Assembly (NCBI GenBank): GCA_022767485.1
Contig: JALEMY010000023.1
Coordinates: 1 to 47,192, forward strand
Length of the DNA: 47,192 nucleotides
Source of the DNA: Erysipelotrichaceae bacterium
Lineage (GTDB): Bacteria; Bacillota_I; Bacilli_A; RFN20; CAG-631
Reading direction: 5' to 3'
In this document: one piece after another, positions 35,470-44,402 of the stretch
Layout: each line of letters begins with the position of its first letter
Numbering within the stretch: position 1 is the stretch's first letter
Translations under genes and position numbers: made by a program
The notes under the pieces: generated by a model
Database searches by the model: none
Seen by the model: the letters and a program-made list of their open reading frames with translations, nothing else
What the model was told of the DNA's origin: nothing

Positions 35470-38025
35470 CTATTTATTTAATGCTTTATTAATAGTGCTA
35501 TATAATTCTTCAACATCAATAGGTTTAGCAACAAAATAATTCATTCCTGCCTCATAAGATAATTTTTTATCTTCCTCAAAAGCATTAGCTGTCATAGCAA
35601 TTATTGGCAAATTAGCTAATTTTTGATCTTTAAGCAAACGAATGATTCGTGTTGCTTCATAACCATTCATTATTGGCATTTGTATATCCATCAATATCAC
35701 ATCATATGGATTATTGCTACTTTCTTTAACTTTATCAACAGCAATTTTCCCATTTTGAGCAATATCAATGATAGCGTTGGTATCGGACAATATATTGATT
35801 GCAATTTCTCTATTTAAATCATTATCTTCAACAAGAAGAAATCTTTTTGCTGAAAAATCATATTTATTTTCTTTTGCTTTATTATTATTTATATCGCTTT
35901 TAATTACCTTTAATGGTAAATTAATAGTAAAAGTTGTCCCTTTATTCATGATAGATTCTACTGATATAGTACCATTCATCATCTTCACTAATTTATTAAC
36001 GATTGATAAACCAAGCCCACTACCTTCAGTTTTATTGACATTATTTGAATGATCACGTTCAAATGCATCAAAAATATGATCCATGAATTCTTTGCTAATG
36101 CCAATGCCACTGTCACTTACTTTTATTGTGTATATTGAAATACCATCTTCACTTTGCTTTGTCTCACTTAAATCCATGTCAACATGGCCGCCTTTTTTAG
36201 TAAACTTAATGGCATTACCTAATAAATTAATACAAATTCTACTAAGACTTAAATCATCATAAAGAGCTACATTATTATTAATATTTATTGTAAAATGAAA
36301 ATCAAGTCCTGCTCTTTCCATTTCTTCAACAAACATATCTTTTATATCATAAAAATCATCATATAAATTATGAGGAGCTAAAACAAGTTGTGCTTTTCCA
36401 CTTTCAATATGAGCAAGATCTAATACATCGTTGATAATTTTTAATAAAACTTTACTAGATTTTTTAACCTTACCAATATAATTTTTAACTTCATCTCCAT
36501 TATATGCATTTTTTTCAATTAAATCAGCAAAGCCGATAATCGCATTCATTGGTGTTCTAATATCATGAGACATATTAAATAAGAAGGTACTTTTAGCTTC
36601 GCTAGCTTTATTTGCATCTTCCATCGCTTTTTTCAATGTGTTTTGATAATCTATTTCTGCAAGTTTAGACTTAGTAATATCTTGTATACCAATTAGTGCC
36701 TTACTAGGTATATCATCTTTTTTCTCTAAGCAAACGACATTGATTGAAAAATAACCCTCATTTGTATCATCTTTACAATATTTGTATTCATCCTTTATGC
36801 CGTTTTCATTTTCTTTAAGCCCTAACTTTATATTCTCAATACTTGTAAAGTTTCTAAAGCGTTTTCTTTCATCTTCGTCTAATTTCTTTTGTTCATTGTC
36901 TAAAAAATCATTATAAGAACCATTTGATGCTATAGCATTTAATGGTGTGGTATTTAATAAATAACGATATGAATTGTTTTCAAGATCGATCATAACGAAT
37001 GAATCAAATAATTTAGGTGTTCCATGAATTACATAATCCATCTCCTTATTTTCTTCTAAAAGACGATTCTTTTCAATTCTATTTTTATTGATAAGATATA
37101 CTAAATAGGCGAAAAACAAAACAATCAATGATATTTCTAAGAAAACCCCGGCTCTAATTGATTCATTATACATTCTTTCAGTTACTTCTGTTGGAAATGT
37201 TTCAATAAGAAGCCAATCAACACACTCAATATGTGTTACATATCCAATCGCTCTTTTTCCTTTTTCTTTGTAAAAAAACGAACCTGATTTTCTACCTTGA
37301 ATCATTTTTTTAATAATATTTGCATTATTTTCATCAATAGATACATCACTAGTTAAAAAATCATTTAAGTACTTTTTTTCTTCAAATGTCTCGAATTCTT
37401 TATGGTTTAAGGAAATAACATTTCCCTCGTTTGTACACAAAAATGAGGAAGCTTGAACGCCAAAAAATGATGTCTTTAATAGTTCATGCATCCTTTGATT
37501 TGCAAGATATACACCACGAAGAACACCAATTATTTGATCATTTAACATTAATGGCGTATAAAAGTTTACTAATGTTTCTCCAGTAATTCTTGATGTCTCT
37601 ATAGTGCTAATTCCTGAATTTCCTTTCATTCCTTCTATATAATATTCACGGTCTAAAGCATCATTACTACTACCGTCTGAAGCGATATTAACACCATTTA
37701 CATCGACAAAACGAACATAATCAAAATCTGTTTTATTTTCAAGTTCAGCTAGTTGCTCTGGCTGAACTTCATTTGTTGTTAAAGATTTAGAAAACCAATA
37801 AGAAAGCCTTTTCATGTTTTCTAACGTTTCTTTGAAAACACTATCTATCTGCTGTGCTTTTTGTATGCTACTTTCTTGAACATAGCTCTCATTTAATCTT
37901 TCTATACGGCTTTTATTTTGAAACATGAAAATCAAAAACAAAGCAATAATAAGTAAAAATACAAATGCTTTGCTTGAAATAGAATACCACATTTTCTTCA
38001 TGCTCTTATTTTTTAAAGCAGCCAT
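35470..38025 (-). CDS. Hybrid sensor histidine kinase with extracellular Cache-type sensor
   Basis: This 851-residue membrane protein has TM1 at about 20-36 and an extracellular sensor at about 40-285, dCache-like by length and by features such as DALDREYY. TM2 is at about 293-313, followed by a PAS-like region up to about 450. The kinase core has MSHDIRTPMNAIIGF (His487), an N-box at CINLLGNAIKFT, and GSGLGLSIV. The C-terminal receiver has VEDN and LMDIQMPIMNG. GAGGAAAAAC precedes the ATG. The domain order is that of BarA/RpfC-type hybrid kinases. The downstream REC-GGDEF-EAL protein, 22 bases away, is the likely output, either directly or through its REC1. The ligand is unknown. Confidence 0.9.
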   Translation of the reverse strand: MAALKNKSMKKMWYSISSKAFVFLLIIALFLIFMFQNKSRIERLNESYVQESSIQKAQQIDSVFKETLENMKRLSYWFSKSLTTNEVQPEQLAELENKTDFDYVRFVDVNGVNIASDGSSNDALDREYYIEGMKGNSGISTIETSRITGETLVNFYTPLMLNDQIIGVLRGVYLANQRMHELLKTSFFGVQASSFLCTNEGNVISLNHKEFETFEEKKYLNDFLTSDVSIDENNANIIKKMIQGRKSGSFFYKEKGKRAIGYVTHIECVDWLLIETFPTEVTERMYNESIRAGVFLEISLIVLFFAYLVYLINKNRIEKNRLLEENKEMDYVIHGTPKLFDSFVMIDLENNSYRYLLNTTPLNAIASNGSYNDFLDNEQKKLDEDERKRFRNFTSIENIKLGLKENENGIKDEYKYCKDDTNEGYFSINVVCLEKKDDIPSKALIGIQDITKSKLAEIDYQNTLKKAMEDANKASEAKSTFLFNMSHDIRTPMNAIIGFADLIEKNAYNGDEVKNYIGKVKKSSKVLLKIINDVLDLAHIESGKAQLVLAPHNLYDDFYDIKDMFVEEMERAGLDFHFTININNNVALYDDLSLSRICINLLGNAIKFTKKGGHVDMDLSETKQSEDGISIYTIKVSDSGIGISKEFMDHIFDAFERDHSNNVNKTEGSGLGLSIVNKLVKMMNGTISVESIMNKGTTFTINLPLKVIKSDINNNKAKENKYDFSAKRFLLVEDNDLNREIAINILSDTNAIIDIAQNGKIAVDKVKESSNNPYDVILMDIQMPIMNGYEATRIIRLLKDQKLANLPIIAMTANAFEEDKKLSYEAGMNYFVAKPIDVEELYSTINKALNK

Positions 38026-38203
38026 TGTTTTTCCTCAAAAAGATTGCAAATAACACTTTTATTCGCATTTGCCCATTTCTTTCTTTACTAACGATACAAA
38101 AATAATTTTAAGATAATAAATTATCTTACTTATTATAATATTATCATATACCCTAGAACTTATCAAGAATAATGAGCGCTAAGATTTAAAACTATGTAAG
38201 ATA

Positions 38204-38893
38204 TTAATTGTCTAATAGTTTACTAACGCTTACCCATTTAAATCCTCTTTCTTTTAATGTTGGCAAAACAACATCGATAGCTGATAATGTGTTGGTATAT
38301 GTTTTACTTCCATCGTGAAATAAAAATATATCGCCATTAGATACTTTTTTAGTCACATTATTGATGATGTCACTATCTTTTGTTTTATCCCAATCTCTTG
38401 AATCCTTATCAGAAGTCCATAAAATGATGGACATATTTAATTCACCACATACTTCCTTTAATGTGTCATTAACAATACCATAAGGTGGCCTTACTACAGT
38501 TGGTTTTTTCTTGATAATTGAATAAATTAAATCATTTGTTTTGACAATGCTTTCTTTAATTTCTTCTTTGCTCATTTTATTAATGTTTTCATGAGTATAA
38601 AAATGATTTCCAATTTCATGACCTGCTTCACTTACTTTTTTTACAACTTCTTTTTGATATTCGATGTTTTCACCAATCATAAAAAATGTGGCAGTTGCAT
38701 CATATTTTTTTAAAATCTTTAGCACCTTAGGTGTTTGAATTTTGTTTGGTCCATCATCAAAAGTTATCGCTAAATATGGTTCAACAGTCTTGTAGTGATA
38801 ATAAACTTTTGCTTTATTATTTGCAGCGATTTCTTTACTTGAACATGAACACATAGAAACTAACAATAGAATAATCTTTAATATTTTTTTCAT
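38204..38893 (-). CDS. NodB-domain polysaccharide deacetylase, exported
   Basis: This 229-residue protein has a hydrophobic signal (KILKIILLLVSMC) ending in CSCSS. A lipid anchor is possible, but MCSC does not fit the lipobox well. The NodB domain has TFDDGPN (catalytic and metal Asp), EIGNHFYTHENIN (metal His pair), RPPYGI and FLFHDGS. It should remove acetyl groups from peptidoglycan or another wall glycan, like PdaA or PgdA; the target is not decided by sequence. GGTGA precedes the start. It is divergent from the TSCPD gene. Confidence 0.88.
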   Translation of the reverse strand: MKKILKIILLLVSMCSCSSKEIAANNKAKVYYHYKTVEPYLAITFDDGPNKIQTPKVLKILKKYDATATFFMIGENIEYQKEVVKKVSEAGHEIGNHFYTHENINKMSKEEIKESIVKTNDLIYSIIKKKPTVVRPPYGIVNDTLKEVCGELNMSIILWTSDKDSRDWDKTKDSDIINNVTKKVSNGDIFLFHDGSKTYTNTLSAIDVVLPTLKERGFKWVSVSKLLDN

Positions 38894-38957
38894 TTTTTTT
38901 CACCATAACAATATATGATTAATAATTTTATGTTATACTATTATTCGAGGTGATTTT

Positions 38958-39203
38958 ATGGCAATACATCATTATAAAACAAGCGGTACTTGTTCAAGAG
39001 AAATTATTGTAGATGTTGAAGATGGAATTGTGAAAAATGTTACTTTTATTGGCGGATGTAATGGCAATACGCAAGGAGTAAGTGCTCTTTGTAAAAATAG
39101 ACCAGTAAGAGAGGTTATTTCATTACTTGAAGGCATTAAATGTGGCATTAGGCCAACTTCTTGTCCTGACCAACTTGCAAAAGCTTTAAAAGAAACATTA
39201 TAA
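38958..39203 (+). CDS. TSCPD-domain (TIGR03905-type) small protein
   Basis: This 81-residue protein begins HHYKTSGTCSREI and has VTFIGGCNGNTQG, and then IKCGIRPTSCPDQLAKAL. The TSCPD motif and the spaced cysteines identify the family, which also occurs as a C-terminal domain of some ribonucleotide reductases. The free-standing form has no known function. GAGGTGATTTT precedes the ATG. A 59-residue gene follows 38 bases downstream, then metK. Confidence 0.85.
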   Translation: MAIHHYKTSGTCSREIIVDVEDGIVKNVTFIGGCNGNTQGVSALCKNRPVREVISLLEGIKCGIRPTSCPDQLAKALKETL

Positions 39204-39241
39204 AAAATTAATAATCACCAATAATATATTTGGTGAATATT

Positions 39242-39421
39242 ATGAAAGATGAAGATTATAAAAGACAATTAATTATAGCAAACACTCTTTATGAACTTGG
39301 TATTGATAACGATATTATTACGCAAATAACGACAATATCATCAGATGACTTATCCATTTATCGCAAAATCAAAGAAAATAGCAGAAAAAAGATTGACAGT
39401 AAAAAAGATAAAGATATATAA
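39242..39421 (+). CDS. 59-residue protein of unknown function
   Basis: This is a small, highly charged, helical protein: KDEDYKRQLIIANTLYELGI, then DNDIITQITTISSDDLSIY and a Lys-rich tail. I do not recognise a family. GGTGAATATT supports the ATG at 39242 rather than the in-frame TTG at 39230. The metK promoter lies inside its last 10 codons, so the Lys/Asp-rich tail is partly shaped by promoter sequence. Confidence 0.55.
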   Translation: MKDEDYKRQLIIANTLYELGIDNDIITQITTISSDDLSIYRKIKENSRKKIDSKKDKDI

Positions 39422-39422
39422 T
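39393..39422 (+). promoter_or_regulatory. metK promoter inside the end of the upstream gene
   Basis: TTGACA (39393-39398), 18 bases, TATAAT (39417-39422). The -10 spans the stop codon of the 59-residue gene. The transcript should start near 39429, just before the SAM riboswitch. Confidence 0.75.
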
Positions 39423-39441
39423 AGTTAAGCAAATAAAAAAG

Positions 39442-39542
39442 CTCTTATTTCGAACCCACTTAGATGAAGGATCGTTGAAAGTGGTAGCAACCTTCGAAAG
39501 AAAAGGTGCTGAACCTCAGCAGAGAAATCTGAACAATAAGAG
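39442..39542 (+). ncRNA. SAM-I (S-box) riboswitch of metK
   Basis: P1 is CTCTTATT (39442-39449) paired with AATAAGAG (39535-39542). P2 is CCACTT/AAGTGG with GATGAAGG inside. AGCAACC, about 15 bases later AAGGTGCTGA, then CAGCAG and AGAAATCTGA give the conserved P3/P4 core of S-box aptamers. SAM binding should stabilise P1 and favour the terminator just downstream. The P2 loop region is shorter than in typical Bacillus S-boxes. SAM-III is excluded by the AGGTGCT core. Confidence 0.88.
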
Positions 39543-39571
39543 AAAGTTAGTATAATTTTGTGATGAAAATT

Positions 39572-39602
39572 AAAAAGCTTTCCCTTCGGAATGCTTTTTT
39601 TT
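39572..39602 (+). terminator. Riboswitch-controlled terminator before metK
   Basis: AAAAGCTTTCC, CTTC and GGAATGCTTTT form a stem with one mismatch, followed by more T residues. GAAAG at 39541-39546, next to the P1 3' strand, can pair with CTTTC of the left arm, giving an antiterminator when SAM is low. Confidence 0.8.
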
Positions 39603-39624
39603 GCATAAAAAGGAGAGAAAGAAC

Positions 39625-40773
39625 ATGGAACTAAAAAAATTATTTACTTCAGAATCAGTATCTGAAGGGCATCCTGATAAATTATGCGATGCTATTTCTG
39701 ATGCTATTTTAGATGAATGTTTAAAGCAAGATAAATCAAGCCGTGTTGCTTGTGAATGTTATGCGACAACAAACCATATTATCATCGGTGGTGAAATTAC
39801 AACTAAAGCCAAAGTTGATTATCGTAAAGTTGCCCGTGATGTCATTAAAGAAATCGGATATGATAATGTGCGTTATGGCCTTGATTATAAAACTTGCAAA
39901 ATCGATGTTTATGTTAAGACACAATCTTTAGACATCGCTTTAGGTGTAAATAAGCAAGGAGCTGGCGATCAAGGAATGATGTTTGGCTATGCAACAAATG
40001 AGACAAAAGGCTATATGCCACTTCCAATAGTGATCGCTCATAAACTTGTGCGAATTGCCACACAAAAAAGAAAAGAAGGCAGTTTTAAATGGGCTCGTCC
40101 TGATATGAAATCTCAAGTTACAATCGATTATACAAATCCAAACAAGCCAAAAATTCAATCGATATTAATGTCTGTTCAACACGATCCATCATTTAAAAAG
40201 CGCGAATTTAAAAACTACATCTATAATGAAATAATGATTCCTGTTGTAAAATCATTTAATATGAACACAAACTTTAAACATTATATTAATCCGACAGGAA
40301 AATTTGTAATTGGTGGTCCTAAAGGTGATGTTGGTTTAACTGGAAGAAAAATTATTGTTGATACTTATGGTGGTTCATCTCGTCATGGTGGTGGCGCTTT
40401 TTCTGGAAAAGATTGTACAAAAGTTGATAGAAGCGGTGCTTATATGGCTAGATATATTGCTAAAAATGTGGTGGCAGCTGGTTTAGCTAGTCGTTGTGAA
40501 GTACAACTTGCCTATATTATTGGTAAAGCAGATCCTGCTTCAGTAATGGTTGATACCTTCAACACTAATAAAATACCTGAAAAATTAATTCTTGAAGCAA
40601 TACTTGAAAACTTTAAATTGCAACCTGCTGAAATTATCTCTCATTTAAATTTAACTGATCCGCAATTTAAAGCGTTAGCATCATATGGACATTTTGGTAG
40701 AAATGATATCCATGTAAGATGGGAAGATTTAGATAAGGTTGAAGATTTAAAAAAATATTTATCAAAAGCATAA
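39625..40773 (+). CDS. metK: S-adenosylmethionine synthetase MetK
   Basis: MetK makes SAM from methionine and ATP. The open frame starts at 39601, but ATG 39625 has AAGGAGAGAAAG upstream and gives the family N-terminus LFTSESVSEGHPDKLCDAIS. The protein has 382 residues. Other motifs: GAGDQGMMFGYA, FVIGGPKGDVGLTGRK and YGGSSRHGGGAFSGKD, all typical. It is controlled by its product through the S-box upstream and closed by a strong terminator. Confidence 0.97.
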   Translation: MELKKLFTSESVSEGHPDKLCDAISDAILDECLKQDKSSRVACECYATTNHIIIGGEITTKAKVDYRKVARDVIKEIGYDNVRYGLDYKTCKIDVYVKTQSLDIALGVNKQGAGDQGMMFGYATNETKGYMPLPIVIAHKLVRIATQKRKEGSFKWARPDMKSQVTIDYTNPNKPKIQSILMSVQHDPSFKKREFKNYIYNEIMIPVVKSFNMNTNFKHYINPTGKFVIGGPKGDVGLTGRKIIVDTYGGSSRHGGGAFSGKDCTKVDRSGAYMARYIAKNVVAAGLASRCEVQLAYIIGKADPASVMVDTFNTNKIPEKLILEAILENFKLQPAEIISHLNLTDPQFKALASYGHFGRNDIHVRWEDLDKVEDLKKYLSKA

Positions 40774-40778
40774 AAAAA

Positions 40779-40811
40779 TAAAGATTGTCAAACTAATGGC
40801 AATCTTTTTTT
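40779..40811. terminator. Terminator between metK and the HD-GYP gene
   Basis: AAAGATTGTC, an eight-base loop and GGCAATCTTT pair with one G-U wobble, with a T-tract on the plus strand and an A/T-rich tail on the minus strand. It serves convergent metK and, more weakly, the HD-GYP gene. Confidence 0.8.
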
Positions 40812-42102
40812 ACTTTCTATTTTCAATGCAAAATTTATAAATATCATCTTTTTTTGCTAAAAACAAATCGACTAAATCAGGATCAAAATCACTATTTTTA
40901 CCATCTTGAATTATTTTAAAACATTCATCTAAAGGCAAAGCATCTCTATAACATCTTTTCGAACTTATCGCATCAAATACATCAGCTATTGCCATAATAC
41001 GAGCATGAAGAGGAATCTTTTCTTCTTTTAATCCTTCAGGATAACCATTACCATTATATTTTTCATGATGGTATCTAGCACAATCATAAGCTACATTTAA
41101 AAAATCTTGATCATCGATATTAGAAAATGTTTCCTTAATTATTCTACTACCTTCAATAGTATGTTTTTTAATTATTTCATATTCTTCTTTTGTAAGTTTA
41201 CCATTTTTTTGTAAAACGCTATCAGGAGTGGCAATTTTTCCAATATCGTGCATTGGTGAGGCATCGATAATATTCTTGCAATAATCATATGTCATAATAT
41301 TTTTATACTTAGCATCTTTTTTCATACTATTTACGATAATAGACACATAGTATTTTGTTCTTTTAACGTGTCCGCCTGTACTATTGTCTCTACTTTCAAT
41401 TAATGTCGAAAAGTCTGAAACCATTTCTTGATTATACATTTCAAGTCTTCTAATAAAAGGATCTTCTAAAGAAATATACATACCTATTAAAGAAATTGTT
41501 GGGAAAAAGGCAGAAATCAATGCTTCTTTATTAATCGCCTGCACGATTAATAAAGAAAAAGAAAAAATCAAAGATATCAATATAGTATTAACTTTTCTTT
41601 TAGCTAAATGTTTGTACTTTAAAATCATTAAAGCAAAGATAATACCATAGTGAATAAGTAATGAGGTGTAACATGTTATCACAGAAATACCCATGGAGTA
41701 ATTTGTATAATTTCCTTCATAAAACTTTAAATCTTTTATCGTTAAACAAATAATAAATATCGAAATTATAGTAGGCAAAGAAAGCAAAAACAATTTCGAC
41801 TTTTTCTTACTCATTCCGATAGTTTTATCGATCATATATAAGTATAAAAAGTATATTACTAAATCCATTGAAATAAAAAATAACCAATGAAAAACTAAAT
41901 TCCACTCATGAGCTATTTGCTCTAATTTGTTAACTGTAATTGCTGTAAGTCCATCAAAGAAAATCGCAATAGGCGCTATAGCCATAAGAGCATCATAAAA
42001 TTTGTTACATGATATCTTTTTATTAAGTGTTGCTTTTATATAAGTGATATTTAAAAAAACAACTAATAAAAAACAAAAAATTTGAAGTTTTGCATATTGC
42101 AT
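40810..42102 (-). CDS. Membrane HD-GYP protein, probable c-di-GMP phosphodiesterase
   Basis: This 430-residue protein has six or seven membrane helices at about 5-210, resembling the 7TM sensor regions of bacterial kinases and cyclases. The HD-GYP domain follows: SRDNSTGGHVKRT, MHDIGKIATPDSVLQKNG (the HD pair), KKHTIEGSRII, and YHHEKYNGNGYPEGL (HHE and GYP), then ARIMAIADVFDAI. All metal-binding motif residues look intact. The substrate is c-di-GMP in characterised members, though some prefer other cyclic dinucleotides. AGGAAGTG precedes the ATG. It follows an SDR gene by 20 bases on the same strand, so both may be cotranscribed. Confidence 0.88.
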   Translation of the reverse strand: MQYAKLQIFCFLLVVFLNITYIKATLNKKISCNKFYDALMAIAPIAIFFDGLTAITVNKLEQIAHEWNLVFHWLFFISMDLVIYFLYLYMIDKTIGMSKKKSKLFLLSLPTIISIFIICLTIKDLKFYEGNYTNYSMGISVITCYTSLLIHYGIIFALMILKYKHLAKRKVNTILISLIFSFSLLIVQAINKEALISAFFPTISLIGMYISLEDPFIRRLEMYNQEMVSDFSTLIESRDNSTGGHVKRTKYYVSIIVNSMKKDAKYKNIMTYDYCKNIIDASPMHDIGKIATPDSVLQKNGKLTKEEYEIIKKHTIEGSRIIKETFSNIDDQDFLNVAYDCARYHHEKYNGNGYPEGLKEEKIPLHARIMAIADVFDAISSKRCYRDALPLDECFKIIQDGKNSDFDPDLVDLFLAKKDDIYKFCIENRK

Positions 42103-42122
42103 TATATCACTTCCTAACGAAA

Positions 42123-42896
42123 CTATACTTTTTTCATAGTCCTTGCACTACTAAAAGTGACAAATTTTCTAGGTGAAAGCTTAGCTGCAAAAATTGTTAA
42201 GCGATTTTTAAAACCAACGATTGCTAATGATTTTCCTTTCTTTGACTTTTCATAGCCAAATTTAGCCACTTTATCACTACTAACAGGTTTAATTTTACTA
42301 AATGTGTAATCGTTATGAGCTTTTTTAACAAATTGTGACATAAATGGCCCTGGACATAATGTCAATAGCTTAACATTGCTTTTTCTAAGTTCATAAGAAA
42401 TTGCTTCCCCTAATAGTAAAACGTATCCTTTAGTGGCATGATAAGTACACATATAAGGACCAGGTAAAAATCCTGCAATAGATGCAACATTGATAATATG
42501 TCCTTCATCCTTATCAACCATTTTATCTAAAAATACTCTTGTAAAATATAGCAAAGCATTGCAATTTAAATTAGTCATAGCAATCTGCTTAAAAACATTC
42601 ATTTTTAAAAAATCTTCTTGTTCGCCAAAACCTGCACAATTAACTAGATTATTAACAAAAAATTGTTTGTCTAATGTATATTGATAAACTTTTTTTAATT
42701 CATTAACATCTGTTAAATCAGCTACTAAAGTTTCGATAATAATATTTTGATTAATCGTTTCTAATTCTTTCTTTACTCTTAATAAATTGCTTTCATCAAT
42801 ATCAACTAACAAGAGATTTTCTCCATCTTTAGCATATAATTTTGCAAATGATTCTCCAAGGCCATTTGCAGCGCCAGTAATTAATGTTATGTTCAT
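42123..42896 (-). CDS. Short-chain dehydrogenase/reductase (SDR)
   Basis: This 257-residue classical SDR has the N-terminal cofactor motif TGAANGLGESFAK, NCAG where most have NNAG, the catalytic Ser in NVASIAGF and the YHATK Tyr-Lys pair. CPGPFMSQF follows. Asp32 after the second strand (LLVDIDES) suggests NAD(H) preference; this is an inference. TAGGAGAG precedes the ATG. The substrate is unknown. It lies between a GtrA-type gene and the HD-GYP gene on the same strand. Confidence 0.85.
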   Translation of the reverse strand: MNITLITGAANGLGESFAKLYAKDGENLLLVDIDESNLLRVKKELETINQNIIIETLVADLTDVNELKKVYQYTLDKQFFVNNLVNCAGFGEQEDFLKMNVFKQIAMTNLNCNALLYFTRVFLDKMVDKDEGHIINVASIAGFLPGPYMCTYHATKGYVLLLGEAISYELRKSNVKLLTLCPGPFMSQFVKKAHNDYTFSKIKPVSSDKVAKFGYEKSKKGKSLAIVGFKNRLTIFAAKLSPRKFVTFSSARTMKKV

Positions 42897-42960
42897 AATT
42901 TTTCTCTCCTATAATGCATTATAGCAAAAACAAAATGATAAACACAATTTTTAATATCAA

Positions 42961-42992
42961 AAAAAATGCTGTAAAATCTAAAGTTTTACAGC
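42961..42992 (-). terminator. Terminator of the gtrA-like gene
   Basis: On the minus strand GCTGTAAAA, a seven-base loop and TTTTACAGC form a perfect nine-base stem, followed by an ATTTTTTTT tract. It lies 13 bases after the stop codon. Confidence 0.85.
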
Positions 42993-43005
42993 TAATAATC
43001 GCTTA

Positions 43006-43467
43006 TTATTTTTTATCGTTAAATACCAAAAACTTTCTTCCAAGATAGTTGATGATTAATACGATTAGTGTCATTAAACATTTAAAAAATAATTTATAAA
43101 AATCAAAGCGAACAATAAAAGTTAAATATAGTTTATCGAAAGTAACAGACGCAAGAAACATTCCAAGTTCCGTAACTAAAAGTCCAAATAGACAAATTAA
43201 TAAATAAATAATAAATTGTTTATTTGTTGTCTTTTTTTCATAATGATAAACAAACCTTGCAGAAAAAAGCCAATTTATAATTAATCCTGCTATAAAACCT
43301 AGCGCTGTTGATATTGTTAAATTAAGATGTGAATTTATTTCTTTTAATGCGAACAAATTGAAAAAATAAAAGACTAAATAATCAACAATTGTTGCAAAAC
43401 CACCAATAAGAAGAAACCTTAATATTTCATAAAATATTTGTTTTTTACTTTGTTTATGTTCTGTCAT
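43006..43467 (-). CDS. GtrA-family membrane protein
   Basis: This 153-residue protein has four membrane helices. The GtrA pattern is visible: FLLIGGFATIVDYLVFYF, LGFIAGLIINWLFSARFVY and a late YLGRKFLVFND. GtrA proteins are thought to help flip undecaprenyl-linked sugars for wall or glycan decoration; no glycosyltransferase partner is next to it here. The start codon comes 9 bases after a terminator U-tract and has no Shine-Dalgarno. Confidence 0.85.
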   Translation of the reverse strand: MTEHKQSKKQIFYEILRFLLIGGFATIVDYLVFYFFNLFALKEINSHLNLTISTALGFIAGLIINWLFSARFVYHYEKKTTNKQFIIYLLICLFGLLVTELGMFLASVTFDKLYLTFIVRFDFYKLFFKCLMTLIVLIINYLGRKFLVFNDKK

Positions 43468-43475
43468 ATTTTTTA

Positions 43476-43505
43476 ATAAAAAAGGACTTTTTCTCGTCCT
43501 TTTTA
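43476..43505 (-). terminator. Terminator of the 299-residue protein gene
   Basis: On the minus strand AAAAAGGAC, an eight-base loop and GTCCTTTTTT form the hairpin. Its left arm overlaps the stop codon of the 299-residue protein, and its U-tract runs almost into the start of the gtrA-like gene. Confidence 0.85.
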
Positions 43506-44402
43506 CGCATTTCCTTTTTCGCTTGAAGCGTTTTGTTGAAGAGGATTTTCTTGCATATATTTAGCAACGCCACTATATGTTTCTCTCCAAATTGGTTCAT
43601 ACATTCTAATCGCACTAACACATTCACCAGCTGCTTTTTCAATAACTTCTTTAGCCATTTTTTGTGTTTCTTCAGCAGTTAATTTCTTACCTGTTTTTTC
43701 TTCATTATCTTTAAATAATGTTCCATCAAGTGCTTTAAATGCTAGCATAGAATCATCAAACATCTGTTTAATATCAACTTTATCTCCAGTATATCTTTGT
43801 CTATTAAAGTTAAATGCACCAACTAATCTTTTTAATAGATTTAAATTGTAATTAACTTCATATGATGGTTTATTACCACTTGCTTGAAGTGCTTTTTTAT
43901 ATTCTCCATCATTTTTAATAACTTCATTAAAGAATAACCAGTTAGCAATAACACGATAATAATCAAAAGATGAAATGATACATCTTTCAACTGGTTGAGC
44001 AATGATATTATCAGGATTCTTTTTATATTCTGTATAAAAAGCTTTTAAAATATCTTCGACAACTTGATAATTCTTAATTGTTTCTTCAACAAAATCAACT
44101 AGTTTTTCAACTTCAACTTTTCTTGTGTCGAAGTGAACATAGTTTTCTTCTTCATAAATATTATTGAAATAGTTAACTAATTGTGAATATACTTTTTTAA
44201 CTTCATCGTTTGGATGGTTACTAAGCCATTTTTCTACGAAGTTGCCTTCAGCTAACATATTTTTAGCCATTGAAGCTCTTTTTTCAAATGTTTCTTGAGA
44301 TACGTTAATTTGTGCATGGCAATACTCAAATGAATCTCTTAACAAATATGATAAATGTAATAATTCAATTAAAGTATAATTGTTCAATTTGTAATCAGCC
44401 AT
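43503..44402 (-). CDS. 299-residue protein of unknown function
   Basis: I do not recognise this protein. It is soluble, with no signal peptide or membrane helix, and mainly alpha-helical by residue pattern. The first part (LNNYTLIELLHLSYLLRDSF) is followed by a charged middle with FDYYRVIANWLFFNEVI and YNLNLLKRLVGAFNFNRQRY, then an acidic/lysine-rich end (TGKKLTAEETQKMAKEVIEK). The tail is Gln/Asn/Ser-rich. It has a strong TTAGGAGGAA Shine-Dalgarno, an extended -10 (TGGTATAAT, TATAAT at 44446-44441) and its own terminator, all signs of a well-expressed real gene. Confidence 0.75.
   Translation of the reverse strand: MADYKLNNYTLIELLHLSYLLRDSFEYCHAQINVSQETFEKRASMAKNMLAEGNFVEKWLSNHPNDEVKKVYSQLVNYFNNIYEEENYVHFDTRKVEVEKLVDFVEETIKNYQVVEDILKAFYTEYKKNPDNIIAQPVERCIISSFDYYRVIANWLFFNEVIKNDGEYKKALQASGNKPSYEVNYNLNLLKRLVGAFNFNRQRYTGDKVDIKQMFDDSMLAFKALDGTLFKDNEEKTGKKLTAEETQKMAKEVIEKAAGECVSAIRMYEPIWRETYSGVAKYMQENPLQQNASSEKGNA

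Noticed and set aside
39442..39542. SAM-III (SMK) riboswitch as an alternative for the metK leader
   Set aside because: The GCAACC and AAGGTGCT core and the P1/P4 layout are those of the S-box; the SMK layout sequesters the Shine-Dalgarno and is not seen.
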